Origin: Flavobacterium yafengii | GTDB lineage: Bacteria; Bacteroidota; Bacteroidia; Flavobacteriales; Flavobacteriaceae | Assembly (NCBI RefSeq): GCF_030010375.1 | Contig: NZ_JASCRY010000001.1 | Coordinates: 124,001-188,000 of the forward strand | Direction of reading: 5' to 3' | Length of the DNA stretch: 64,000 nt | Shown here: one piece after another, positions 8,954 to 17,576 of the stretch | Numbering within the stretch: the stretch's first letter is position 1 | Layout of the letters: every line of letters starts with the position of its first letter | Position numbers and translations under genes: made by a program | The notes under the pieces: model-generated | The model's input: only the letters and a program-made list of their open reading frames with translations | Database searches by the model: none | Told to the model about the DNA's origin: nothing

Positions 8954-9541
8954 ATGACGACAACTCCATTCCAAAACGCCAGCGCTTGGATTGATGCAGA
9001 AAATGCACAAGATCCAAATCACGAAATCTACCAATCTGTTTCTCATCCAAAGGAGCTATTGTATTCTAACCGAATGTACGAAAGGCTTATGGATTTTTAT
9101 CCAAATGCATCCGAAACCGTTCAGATTGCATCCAAGGCACAACACATTTGCCGATGGAAAGTAGCCAGAGAATCCTACCCAATGGACCGTGTGGGGTATT
9201 TGAAATGGCGCGAAGATTTGAAAAAATTCCACGCTAAAACTACGGCAGCAATTTTAGAAAAAGCTGGATATTCCGAAGAATTTATTGCACGGGTTTCTTT
9301 TTTAATCGAAAAAAAATTACTCAAAAAAGATACCGAAACGCAACTCCTCGAAGACGTAATTTGCCTGGTATTTCTAGAATATTATTTAGACGCATTTGTG
9401 CACAAACACGACAGGGAAAAACTGAAAAATATCATTCTGAAAACTTGGAATAAAATGTCTGAAAAAGGACATCAGGAAGCACTAAAAATCAACTTCAGCA
9501 CTACAAACTTTCAATTGATAAAAGAGGCTCTAGGATTGTAA
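8954..9541 (+). CDS. DUF4202 family protein
   Basis: This 195-residue, mainly helical, soluble protein has the conserved look of DUF4202 (ASAWIDAENAQDPNH, then ASKAQHICRWKVARESYPMDRVGYLKWREDLKKFHA, and a later EDVICLVFLEYYLDAF). The conserved His, Glu and Asp residues suggest a metal-binding helical bundle, possibly HD-like, but no reaction is established. From memory, the family is often found beside assimilatory nitrate/nitrite reductase genes. That agrees with its position 29 bp after nirD and 12 bp before the sensor kinase. Function is unknown. Confidence 0.8.
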   Translation: MTTTPFQNASAWIDAENAQDPNHEIYQSVSHPKELLYSNRMYERLMDFYPNASETVQIASKAQHICRWKVARESYPMDRVGYLKWREDLKKFHAKTTAAILEKAGYSEEFIARVSFLIEKKLLKKDTETQLLEDVICLVFLEYYLDAFVHKHDREKLKNIILKTWNKMSEKGHQEALKINFSTTNFQLIKEALGL

Positions 9542-9553
9542 TTCGATTTCTTT

Positions 9554-11362
9554 ATGAAAAACAAAGCTGCAACATCCATAGATACCGTTTCATTCAAAAA
9601 TTTAAGGCGACTGTATTTATTCGCCTTATTGACGATTGCAATAACAGTACTATTGAGCCAGCTTTTGATACAATACAACCTAAACAGTCAGCGAAGCGAT
9701 TCTCGAATAATCAACATTTCCGGAAAACAAAGAATGTTGAGTCAGAAATTGACAAAGGAGATTTTGATTCTGAATTTTGTAACGGATACTTCCAAAAGCA
9801 AGCAGGAAATTATCCGAATCAATGAAATAATCTCACTCTGGAAATTCAACCATAATGCGTTGGAAAAAGGAAATGACAGTCTTGGTTTCCCAAAAGAAAA
9901 AAGCCCCGCACTCACTAAATTATTTGTAGCTATCAAACCCAATTTTGATACTATACTTAATGCTGCAACCCGACTTTTAGAAAACAAAAAATCACACACA
10001 AAAGAACAGGAGAATCAAAAAGTAGTTCAAACCATTCTTGAAAACGAAAGTATTTTCCTTTCGAAAATGAATGAAATTGTTGGTGAATATGATAAACAAG
10101 CCCTTGAAAAAGTAACGTTGCAAAGCAAAACAGAATATGCAATTTTACTGTTTACACTCTTGGTTTTGCTATTGGAATTCATTTTTATTTTCAAACCAAC
10201 CAACAAAAAAGTAGAGACACTTATTTTTAAACTTTTGTTCTCCGAAAAAAAGGCTTTAAAACTCGCCCACGATACTGAAATCATAAGTGAAATAAAAGAA
10301 AACTCAGTCAAAGAATTGAAATCACTCAATTATGCGATGGAAAACACCTTGCTCTATTGTCGCGTTTCACCCGATGGAAAACTGATACACATTGGAGAAA
10401 AATTCTCTAAACTACTGCAATACAATCCCTTTATTTCTGACAAAACGTTCTCTCAAGTCGTAACTCCAATAGAGAAAGAACAAATCGGTATTGACCGGAT
10501 TATTGCTGAAAAACAGCGAAGTGGCTGGCAAGGGGAAATCAACATTACCAATAGAAATGGGGAATCGATTTGGCTGGACTTATCAATGGTTCCCGTAACC
10601 ATAAAAAAAGAAGAATCCGAATTATTGATTATCTGTTTTGATATTACCGAACGTAAAAAAGCAGAACAGGAAGTCGAGCGATTGAACACTGAAAATGTAA
10701 CAGACAAAATCAATCAGCAGAAGGTTATTTCGAGTAAAATTGTCGAAAATCAGGAAAATGAACAAAACAGAATTGCACGAGAAATCCACGACGGAATTGG
10801 GCAAATGCTCACCGGATTAAAATTCAGTTTGGAAAGCATTAATTTGGACGACAAAGAAAAAGCAGCGCAGAAAATTGAGTACCTCAAAAAACTGTCTTTA
10901 GACATTATAAAAGGTGTTCGCACCGCCACATTCAACCTAATGCCACCGGAATTAAGCGACCACGGGATAAACTCTGCGCTTGCAAAACTCACTCAAGAAT
11001 TATCAAAACTGACGGGAAAGAATATTCTTTTTTACAACAAGACTAATTTTGATAAACGTCTGGATTCTTTAATTGAAATAAATATTTACAGACTTACTCA
11101 GGAAGCCATAAACAATGCAATTAAGTATGCCGATTCTTCTCATATTATCGTACAACTTTCGCATAGTAATTCTATTTTGAGCATTACAATAGACGATAAC
11201 GGAAAAGGTTTTGACATTGAAACGGCAGAAAAGAAGCGAAACAGCGAGTCTGGGATGGGATTGCTTTTTATGAAAGAAAGAATACAATATATTAATGGTC
11301 GTGTTTTCTTTAACTCCATTCCTGGTGAAGGAACCCGAATCACCTTCAACATTCCTATTTAA
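9554..11362 (+). CDS. NarX-like membrane sensor histidine kinase with PAS domain
   Basis: The 602-residue kinase has a first membrane helix (about 20-42), then a periplasmic PilJ/NarX-type sensor region. That region contains INISGKQRMLSQKLTKE (about 53-70), which resembles the nitrate-binding P-box of NarX. A second membrane helix lies at about 195-213, a PAS domain at about 250-370, and a HisKA_3 dimerisation helix with phospho-accepting H412 (AREIHDGIGQML). The C-terminal ATPase has N, G1 (DDNGKGFD) and G2 (GMGLLFMKERI) boxes. It sits between DUF4202 and the NarL-type regulator gene. Nitrate or nitrite sensing is inferred from the P-box-like motif and the neighbours. Confidence 0.88.
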   Translation: MKNKAATSIDTVSFKNLRRLYLFALLTIAITVLLSQLLIQYNLNSQRSDSRIINISGKQRMLSQKLTKEILILNFVTDTSKSKQEIIRINEIISLWKFNHNALEKGNDSLGFPKEKSPALTKLFVAIKPNFDTILNAATRLLENKKSHTKEQENQKVVQTILENESIFLSKMNEIVGEYDKQALEKVTLQSKTEYAILLFTLLVLLLEFIFIFKPTNKKVETLIFKLLFSEKKALKLAHDTEIISEIKENSVKELKSLNYAMENTLLYCRVSPDGKLIHIGEKFSKLLQYNPFISDKTFSQVVTPIEKEQIGIDRIIAEKQRSGWQGEINITNRNGESIWLDLSMVPVTIKKEESELLIICFDITERKKAEQEVERLNTENVTDKINQQKVISSKIVENQENEQNRIAREIHDGIGQMLTGLKFSLESINLDDKEKAAQKIEYLKKLSLDIIKGVRTATFNLMPPELSDHGINSALAKLTQELSKLTGKNILFYNKTNFDKRLDSLIEINIYRLTQEAINNAIKYADSSHIIVQLSHSNSILSITIDDNGKGFDIETAEKKRNSESGMGLLFMKERIQYINGRVFFNSIPGEGTRITFNIPI

Positions 11363-11465
11363 AAGATAAATTTTAGAATTTGGACTTTATTTTTAAGAAT
11401 TACGTATCTTAGCCTTCCTTTTAGGTTTTTATACGTAAAAATTAGATTTTAAAATTAAGTAAATT

Positions 11466-12125
11466 ATGAGTAATACTATTCGAGTTGTATTGGCAGATGA
11501 CCATGTATTTGTGAGAGACGGAATTAAATCATTATTGGAAAACGAAGCAAATATAGAAGTTGTCGGCGAAGCGACCGACGGTCTCGAAGCATTGAAAATA
11601 GTAGAAAGCTGCAAACCTGATTTATTAATTTTAGACATTCGTATGCCTAATATGACAGGAATTGAAGTTGTCGAAAAACTACGAAGTCAAAACAATTTGG
11701 TAAAAATTGTTATGCTGTCCATGCATGAATCAGAGGAATACGTATTAAAATCAATCAAAGCTGGAGCCGACGGATACTTACTAAAAGGATCCAGCAAGGA
11801 AGAATTCCTTAAGGCATTACAGACTATTGCTAATGGTGGAAAGTATTTCAGTGGGGACATTTCATCCATATTAATTGGACAACTGAACAACTCCACTTCT
11901 ATTCAGGAATCAAAACAAATGCCCGACGAAGAGCAGTTGATTACAAAAAGAGAACGAGAAATTCTTAAACTTTTATTGTCAGGTAAAGGAAACAAAGAAA
12001 TTGCCGAAGCTTTAGATATCAGCAAAAGAACTGCCGAAGTGCATCGTTTTAATTTGATGAAAAAATTAAAAGTCAAAAATTTAATGGAACTTTCCAATAA
12101 AGCCAACGAGTATTCCTTGATATAA
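11466..12125 (+). CDS. NarL-type response regulator
   Basis: The 219-residue protein has a receiver domain with phospho-acceptor D57 (LLILDIRMPNMTG) and a conserved Lys in GYLLKGSS. A C-terminal LuxR/NarL helix-turn-helix follows (about 155-215, LITKREREILKLLLSGKGNKEIAEAL). It is the obvious partner of the upstream sensor kinase, separated by 103 bp of AT-rich sequence. It probably controls genes in this nitrate/nitrite region, but no binding site can be assigned to it from the sequence. Confidence 0.92.
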   Translation: MSNTIRVVLADDHVFVRDGIKSLLENEANIEVVGEATDGLEALKIVESCKPDLLILDIRMPNMTGIEVVEKLRSQNNLVKIVMLSMHESEEYVLKSIKAGADGYLLKGSSKEEFLKALQTIANGGKYFSGDISSILIGQLNNSTSIQESKQMPDEEQLITKREREILKLLLSGKGNKEIAEALDISKRTAEVHRFNLMKKLKVKNLMELSNKANEYSLI

Positions 12126-12304
12126 GTACAATTACAAAAACACTTGTTTTTTAAGAATACGTATGCTATTTTCTTTATTTGTTGTTTAAAACAATCCAAA
12201 CTCCATATTTAAAAAGAACGACTTTTTTGATGATTTCATAATATATAGATTCAATTATGGCTATTTAGAAATAAATGCATTGAATTTTAAAATATTCATA
12301 TAAA

Positions 12305-12320
12305 TACGTATTTTTACGTA
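12305..12320 (+). promoter_or_regulatory. distal operator TACGTA-N4-TACGTA, narK promoter
   Basis: TACGTATTTTTACGTA has the same 6-4-6 layout as the nirB operator. Its centre lies exactly 30 bp upstream of the centre of the second narK site, about three helical turns, which suits a pair of bound dimers. Confidence 0.6.
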
Positions 12321-12334
12321 TAATTTATTTAAAT

Positions 12335-12356
12335 TAAGTAATAGTACTTATATTTG
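12335..12356 (+). promoter_or_regulatory. proximal operator TAAGTA-N4-TACTTA overlapping the narK -7 box
   Basis: TAAGTAATAGTACTTA (12335-12350) runs into TATATTTG (12349-12356) exactly as at nirB. The 12-mer TACTTATATTTG is identical in both promoters and also occurs before moeA. The narK start codon is 17 bp downstream. Confidence 0.75.
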
Positions 12357-12373
12357 TAAAAAATATAGGTACG

Positions 12374-13855
12374 ATGAAAACTTCAAACTCTTTATCCCAA
12401 TCGCATAAAATTTTGTTTTTAAATACACTGGCATTCACGATATGTTTTGCTTGTTGGACTTTAAATGGTGTTTTGGTCACTTTCTTGGTAGACAACGGTA
12501 TCTTCAAGTGGAGCGTTGTACAAGTGGGATGGCTTCTGGGAATTCCGATTCTTACGGGTTCCATTATGCGATTACCAATTGGTATTTTGACTGATAAATT
12601 TGGAGGAAAATATGTCTTCTCCATACTACTCCTTCTCTGCTCTATTCCCTTATTTCTACTGCCATTAGCGGATAGTTTTTTTATGTTTGCCCTTTTAAGC
12701 TTTTTGTTTGGTATGGTAGGAACAAGCTTTGCCGTTGGTATTGGCTATACTTCTATTTGGTATCCAAAAGAATGGCAAGGTAGAGCATTGGGGATTTTCG
12801 GAATAGGAAATGCAGGAGCCGCCATAACTACTTTTTTGGCACCTTCATTATTGAATCATTTTTCAATTGAAGATCCGCAAAATGGTTGGAAATTATTGCC
12901 TGTTATATATGGTTTTGCTTTAGTCGTTATTGGGATATTTTTCTTAATTTTTGCTAAAAACAAAAAAATAGAGAACCACACCAAAACTGTTTCTCAAATG
13001 CTGCAATCCTTAAAAAGTGTGCGTGTTTGGCGATTTGGAGCCTATTACTTCTTGGTTTTTGGATGTTTCGTTGCCTATTCACAATGGTTGTTGCCTAACT
13101 TCATGAATGTATACCAAACGAGTCTTGTCATGGGCGGATTATTCGCCACCATGTTCAGCTTGCCGTCTGGGGTGATTCGCGCTTTTGGAGGCTATTTATC
13201 AGATAAATTTGGTGCTCGAAAAGTGATGTATTGGGTATTGGGTTCCTCCGTAATCCTAAGCGCGTTGTTGATGATTCCAAAAATGGATATTACCACAACG
13301 GGACCTGGAGTTTTGGCCACCAAAAAAGGAACAATCACAATGATTTCTGACTCGAAGGTGAAAATTGGCGATACTGACTTTGCCATTGCTCAAAAGACAA
13401 TACAACCGCAGCAAAGTTCTATTTTTCCGGTTCGAACATCATGGCAACAAGTTATTGTGAGTCAGAATCAAGATGTAAAGAAAAAGGAATTGATTGCTAA
13501 AGGAATTACCCACATTCGTTTTGATGCCAATATGTGGGTGTACTTAGTCTTGGTGATTCTGATTGGTATTTCCTGGGGAATTGGCAAAGCTGCCGTTTAC
13601 AAACACATTCCTGAATATTTCCCGACAGAAGTTGGCGTTGTAGGTGGAATGGTAGGAATGATTGGTGGATTAGGTGGTTTTTTTGGACCAATTATCTTCA
13701 GTTATTTATTGACAGCCACCGGCATTTGGTCCAGCTCTTGGATATTCATCTTGCTTTTTTCAGCTATTTGTTTGATTTGGATGCACTATACAGTAACGAA
13801 AATCATGAACGAAAAACAACCTACGCTATCCCGAGAAATGGAACGTAAAAAATAA
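12374..13855 (+). CDS. narK: NarK-type nitrate/nitrite MFS transporter with soluble insertion
   Basis: The 493-residue protein is a 12-helix major facilitator. Signature sequences of the nitrate/nitrite porter family are present (GVGIGYTSIWYPKEWQGRALGIFG-like region at about 120-150, and GIGKAAVYKHIPEYFPTEVGVVGG split around 400-425). It would import nitrate or exchange nitrate and nitrite across the inner membrane. An odd feature is a polar, strand-rich insertion of about 80 residues (about 302-383: TTTGPGVLATKKGTITMIS onward) between two membrane helices in the C-terminal half, which ordinary NarK lacks. It has its own promoter with two palindromic operators and lies convergent to the ABC transporter genes. 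Confidence 0.92.
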   Translation: MKTSNSLSQSHKILFLNTLAFTICFACWTLNGVLVTFLVDNGIFKWSVVQVGWLLGIPILTGSIMRLPIGILTDKFGGKYVFSILLLLCSIPLFLLPLADSFFMFALLSFLFGMVGTSFAVGIGYTSIWYPKEWQGRALGIFGIGNAGAAITTFLAPSLLNHFSIEDPQNGWKLLPVIYGFALVVIGIFFLIFAKNKKIENHTKTVSQMLQSLKSVRVWRFGAYYFLVFGCFVAYSQWLLPNFMNVYQTSLVMGGLFATMFSLPSGVIRAFGGYLSDKFGARKVMYWVLGSSVILSALLMIPKMDITTTGPGVLATKKGTITMISDSKVKIGDTDFAIAQKTIQPQQSSIFPVRTSWQQVIVSQNQDVKKKELIAKGITHIRFDANMWVYLVLVILIGISWGIGKAAVYKHIPEYFPTEVGVVGGMVGMIGGLGGFFGPIIFSYLLTATGIWSSSWIFILLFSAICLIWMHYTVTKIMNEKQPTLSREMERKK

Positions 13856-13926
13856 AAATATACTTTTTTGAATGGGTTATTTGGGTTAAAGAAATTGTTA
13901 TTCACACACTAATTCCCTATTATACA

Positions 13927-13954
13927 GTAGAGACGCACTGCAGTGCGTCTCTAC
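13927..13954. repeat. 28-bp perfect palindromic repeat, copy 1
   Basis: GTAGAGACGCACTG is followed directly by its exact reverse complement. A second copy lies at 14237. Between narK and the ABC genes (13856-14369) there are only these repeats, hairpins and AT-rich sequence; I see no gene. Confidence 0.85.
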
Positions 13955-14053
13955 ATTTCGATTCCTCTAGAAAGTTTTTACTTCATACACAGATATAAGA
14001 CTAATTTTCCTATTACGGTTTTATGTCTTGTGTAGAAGCTAAAAAAAGTATTC

Positions 14054-14098
14054 AACCGCAAATTCACAGATTTTAAGTTTGTGGGTTTGCGGTTTTTG
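14054..14098 (+). terminator. possible terminator downstream of narK
   Basis: AACCGCAAA (14054-14062) pairs with TTTGCGGTT (14086-14094), with partial pairing inside the loop, and is followed by TTTG. It could end narK transcripts about 200 bp after the stop codon. Confidence 0.45.
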
Positions 14099-14236
14099 TG
14101 TTTTAAAAGAATGTGAGAAATCAACGATGAATTTGCTGATTAGCGGTCATTTTTTAATTGCATTTGTGATGTATTTTAGATTAATTAAAATACTTACGAA
14201 CCAAAAAAACCAATTAACCTATTTATCATATCGACA

Positions 14237-14277
14237 GTAGAGACGCACTGCAGTGCGTCTCTACAGTGCGTCTCTAT
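14237..14277. repeat. 28-bp palindromic repeat, copy 2, with extra half unit
   Basis: The same 28-bp palindrome as at 13927 occupies 14237-14264. It is directly followed by another 13 bp repeating its right half (AGTGCGTCTCTAT). The extra half suggests slippage or a composite element. Confidence 0.85.
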
Positions 14278-14312
14278 AATGTTGCATAAATTAAACACAT
14301 ACACAACAACAA

Positions 14313-14344
14313 AATCCCTGTAACGTCAAAACATCACAGGGATT
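14313..14344 (-). terminator. terminator of the nitrate ABC operon
   Basis: On the minus strand AATCCCTGT (14344-14336) pairs with ACAGGGATT (14321-14313) and is followed by TTTTGTTG. It lies 26 bp beyond the stop of the ATPase gene. Confidence 0.8.
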
Positions 14345-14369
14345 CTTACCATAAACAAATTAAATAAAA

Positions 14370-15176
14370 CTAACTTTTATACACCATACCCATATCTTCG
14401 ATGGAGAATTTATCCGTTAAAAGGTGTAATAATTTATCTCTTAGCTCAATATATTCGGGTAGTTTTACGATTTCGATTTTGTTTCTGGGTCTTGGCAAAT
14501 GCACTTCTACGATTTCCCTGATGGTGGAAGCCGGACCGTTATTCAGTACTACAATTCGATCGGATAAAAACAAGGCTTCTTCAATATCGTGCGTAATCAT
14601 AACGATGGTTTTCTCTCGGTTGTTTAAATTCCATAATTTCAACACTTCTAGTTGCATCGAACCTTTGGTTAAGGCATCCAAAGCGCCAAAGGGTTCATCT
14701 AATAGCAACACGCCCGGATTGATGGCAAAGGCTCTGGCAATGGCGACTCTTTGTTTCATTCCGCCCGATAATTGTCCCGGTAATTTATCTTTATGCTCAT
14801 ATAAATTAACCATTTTTAGGTTTTTTTCTACGATTTCCAGTTTCTCTTTTTTGGAGCAATCCATAACGGAATCTACCGCTTGAAAAATGTTTTGTTCAAC
14901 GGTCATCCAAGGCAAAAGCGAATAATTTTGGAATACGATTCCGCGATCCGGTCCCGGTCCTTTTATTTTTTTATTATCTAATACTACTGTCCCTCCTGTT
15001 GGCGTAAGCATTCCTCCTATCGCATTCATAATAGTCGATTTTCCACAACCGGAATGTCCAATGATGGAGATGATTTCCCCTTTTTTGATGGACAGATTAA
15101 TATCTCTTACGGCTACATATTTTCCTTTTGGTGTTGGAAACGAAATTTCCAAATCTTTGATTTCTAAATAACTCAT
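14370..15176 (-). CDS. nitrate/sulfonate/taurine-type ABC transporter ATPase (NrtD-like)
   Basis: The 268-residue ATPase has Walker A GHSGCGKST, the Q-loop, signature LSGGMKQRVAIARAFA, Walker B VLLLDEPFGALDALT and the switch His (VMITHDIEEA). It energises the permease encoded upstream. Together with the binding protein and permease it forms a NrtABD-type importer. Only one ATPase of ordinary length is present; cyanobacterial NrtC, with its extra binding-protein-like domain, is absent. The gap to the permease gene holds a hairpin repeat (see 15257-15382). Confidence 0.92.
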   Translation of the reverse strand: MSYLEIKDLEISFPTPKGKYVAVRDINLSIKKGEIISIIGHSGCGKSTIMNAIGGMLTPTGGTVVLDNKKIKGPGPDRGIVFQNYSLLPWMTVEQNIFQAVDSVMDCSKKEKLEIVEKNLKMVNLYEHKDKLPGQLSGGMKQRVAIARAFAINPGVLLLDEPFGALDALTKGSMQLEVLKLWNLNNREKTIVMITHDIEEALFLSDRIVVLNNGPASTIREIVEVHLPRPRNKIEIVKLPEYIELRDKLLHLLTDKFSIEDMGMVYKS

Positions 15177-15256
15177 GATTTCTTTATTTAATGATTTAAA
15201 GATTGGCTCTAAAAATCGATGTTATTTTATAGTGAATTCTTTGTTTATCGGGTTTG

Positions 15257-15382
15257 CGTGAGTGATGGCAGTGGAGCTCTTTTTTGAGCCGATTTTTTTC
15301 GGCTTAAAAAAAGCGGGAACGTACAGCACGTCCCAAAGTTGCGAGGCGACAGACGAAGCAATCTGAAGGGGCACGCCCAAAA
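15257..15382 (+). repeat. intergenic repeat with long hairpin, inside the ABC operon
   Basis: The stretch begins GTGATGGCAGTGGAGCTC. It contains an extended stem (CTTTTTTGAGCCG with CGGCTTAAAAAAAG, 15279-15313), then AGCGGGAACGTACAGC, and ends GACGAAGCAATCTGAAGG. Head and tail resemble the repeats at 27390 and 30536. It separates the permease and ATPase genes and could lower expression of the latter. Confidence 0.55.
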
Positions 15383-15404
15383 GAAAAACTTCATGATTTT
15401 AAAA

Positions 15405-16292
15405 CTACGCTTTGTAAGCTACTTTATTTTCGATAAAAGTGAAGATTCTGTCAAAAAGCAATCCTACAATCCCGATGATAATAATGGCCGAAATTACTTT
15501 TTCGAGACTTAGCGCATTCCAGCTGTCCCATACAAAAAACCCGATTCCTGCGCCACCGGACAACATTTCGCCCGCTACAATTACCAACCAAGCGACGCTG
15601 ATACTCAATCGCAATCCGGTAATGATGTGTGGCAAACTGTACGGAATTAAGATTTTAGTCAAGTATCTCATCTTGGAAAAACCAAAAGCTTTGGCCACAT
15701 TTTTATGATCTTGCGGAATCGACGCCACTCCAAAAGAAGTGTTTATCAGCGTGGACCATAATGACGTGATGAATACGATAAATATGGTTGCCATTCCGGT
15801 ATCTTTGAAAACGACCAAGCCAATTGGAAACCAAGCCAGCGGTGAAACCGGCTTGAGCAATTGTACGATTGGATAAAAAATTTGTTTGCAAATAGTGCTT
15901 GCTCCCATTAAAATCCCGATTGGAATGGCGATTAAAGAACCCAGCAAAAATCCGGAAAGTACTGTTTTGATAGAGCTAAACAATTGCAATCCAATTCCTT
16001 TGTCATTTGGCCCGTAATCATAGAACGGATCGCTTAACATCTCTTTTAAAACGGTCAAAGTAGCCACTGGTCCCGGAAGCGCGTCTTGAGTAAAATAACT
16101 CAATACGCTCCAAAAACCTCCAAAAATAACCAAACCAATTCCGGCAAAAAAGCCTGATTTAGATTTTTCAAGTAGTGCATTTACGGCTAATTTGAGTTTA
16201 TAATTTTCTGCTGCGACACTTTTTTTGCTTTCTGTCGCCACATTGATGGATGAATCTAATGCATCAATAGTTAGTGTGTTTTTATCAGACAT
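15405..16292 (-). CDS. nitrate-type ABC transporter permease (NrtB-like)
   Basis: The 295-residue permease has an N-terminal cytoplasmic tail, about six membrane helices, and a binding-protein-dependent transport motif. LPGPVATLTVLKEML near residue 75 and KILIPYSLPHIITGLRLSISVAWLVIVAGEM (split: KILIPYSLPHI / SVAWLVIVAGEM) are typical of NrtB/SsuC/TauC permeases. The nitrate assignment comes from the neighbouring NrtA-like binding protein and the gene context. It starts 28 bp after the binding-protein stop. Confidence 0.9.
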   Translation of the reverse strand: MSDKNTLTIDALDSSINVATESKKSVAAENYKLKLAVNALLEKSKSGFFAGIGLVIFGGFWSVLSYFTQDALPGPVATLTVLKEMLSDPFYDYGPNDKGIGLQLFSSIKTVLSGFLLGSLIAIPIGILMGASTICKQIFYPIVQLLKPVSPLAWFPIGLVVFKDTGMATIFIVFITSLWSTLINTSFGVASIPQDHKNVAKAFGFSKMRYLTKILIPYSLPHIITGLRLSISVAWLVIVAGEMLSGGAGIGFFVWDSWNALSLEKVISAIIIIGIVGLLFDRIFTFIENKVAYKA

Positions 16293-16320
16293 GGTTCTAA
16301 AATTTAGTTTAATAATTCAT

Positions 16321-17550
16321 TTATCTTTTTACAACTTTCAAATAAGCCGCAGGATTTGCAGGGTCAAAAACCGTTTTGTCCATTGTAAGTGCAAATGGTT
16401 TCATATCATCATTTGGCACTTTAATTTTCATGCTTGCCGCTACTTCTTTATACAAATCATCCAAAATCAATTTATCTGCAATTGCTGCATAATTTGGTGC
16501 TTCTTTCAAATATCCGAATCTAACAAACTGTGCCATCGCCCATATTGCGTGTGATTTACGGGGAAAGTTCACCATTCCTCCTTTGTGAAACAACATATAA
16601 TCTTTGGCATATACTTGTGTTCCTTGGTTGCAACCCAAATCATAATTTCCCATCAATCTGTTTTCGATTACATCAGCCGGAGCGTTCACGTATGGCGCTC
16701 TACCGATAATCGCCGCTGCTTTTTTACGATTTACAGGATTGTCTAACCAAATGCAGGCTTCCATAACGGCTTTCATTACTTTCACTAAATCGGCTTTGCG
16801 TTTGGCACTGAAATCCTTGTTTACTACCAAAGCTTTTTCCGGGTGATCTTTCCAAATATCCTGAGAAGCCACTTGTGTAAATCCAATTCCTTGTTTTACT
16901 GCAACGCCGCCCCAAGGTTCACCTACACAAAATCCATCCATATTACCCACTTTCATATTGGCAACCATTTGAGGCGGTGGAATTGTAATGATTTTTACTG
17001 CTTTTTGATTCAAACCAGCAATTGACATCCAGTTGCGCAACCATAAATCGTGTGTTCCTCCAGGAAATGTCATCGCAAAAGTCACTTCTTTTTCGGCTTT
17101 TAATTTGGCCGCAACAACCGGAGTCACTTTATTCATTTGCTTGAATCCCACTTTTCCACAAAAATCTTTTGAAAGTGTAATCGCTTGTCCGTTTACATTC
17201 AACATCATTGCAATTTTCATTTCGGAACCTGCTTTTCCACCTACTCCGGTGTATACTGAAAAGGGCATGGAATACAAACAATGTGCTCCGTCTAATTCTC
17301 CTGTCAGGATTTTGTCACGAACATTTGCCCAAGACGATTCTTTGGTTACCACAACCTCAACACCGTACTTCTTGAACAAACCCAATTCTTTTGCCATAAC
17401 TATTGGCGAGCAATCCGTAAGTGGAATAAATCCTAATCGCACCGGATCATTTTGGGCGGTTATTGTTGTAAAAGCAGAGCTGAATACTACCAAAACCATC
17501 AATAGTATGGTTTGGAAAGTCCTTGTTATTTGTTGATTTGATTTTTTCAT
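16321..17550 (-). CDS. NrtA-like nitrate-binding protein
   Basis: The 409-residue periplasmic protein has a Sec signal peptide ending about residue 33 (FTTITAQ) and then a periplasmic binding fold. RLGFIPLTDCSPIVMAKELGLFKKYG, cut here to IPLTDCSPIVMAKELG, is typical of the NrtA/CmpA family. FPGGTHDLWLRNWM and CVGEPWGGVAV match the oxyanion-binding region. It delivers nitrate (possibly nitrite) to the permease. Because NrtA and bicarbonate-binding CmpA are close, the substrate is inferred from the adjacent reductases. Confidence 0.92.
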   Translation of the reverse strand: MKKSNQQITRTFQTILLMVLVVFSSAFTTITAQNDPVRLGFIPLTDCSPIVMAKELGLFKKYGVEVVVTKESSWANVRDKILTGELDGAHCLYSMPFSVYTGVGGKAGSEMKIAMMLNVNGQAITLSKDFCGKVGFKQMNKVTPVVAAKLKAEKEVTFAMTFPGGTHDLWLRNWMSIAGLNQKAVKIITIPPPQMVANMKVGNMDGFCVGEPWGGVAVKQGIGFTQVASQDIWKDHPEKALVVNKDFSAKRKADLVKVMKAVMEACIWLDNPVNRKKAAAIIGRAPYVNAPADVIENRLMGNYDLGCNQGTQVYAKDYMLFHKGGMVNFPRKSHAIWAMAQFVRFGYLKEAPNYAAIADKLILDDLYKEVAASMKIKVPNDDMKPFALTMDKTVFDPANPAAYLKVVKR

Positions 17551-17576
17551 TTTAAAAAGATTTAAAAGTTGTTTTT

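Noticed and set aside
11401..11446. TACGTA words before the NarL-type gene as another shared operator
   Set aside because: The two words are about 30 bp apart, and neither has a partner half-site at the 4-bp spacing, so they do not fit the motif.
14401..14883. A 160-codon open frame opposite the ABC ATPase gene
   Set aside because: The ATPase on the minus strand has all Walker and signature motifs; the opposite frame is low in complexity and matches no known pattern.
15439..15708. An 89-codon open frame on the plus strand opposite the ABC permease gene
   Set aside because: It is antisense to a well-supported gene, has no recognisable domain, and its open frame follows from the codon use of the gene on the other strand.
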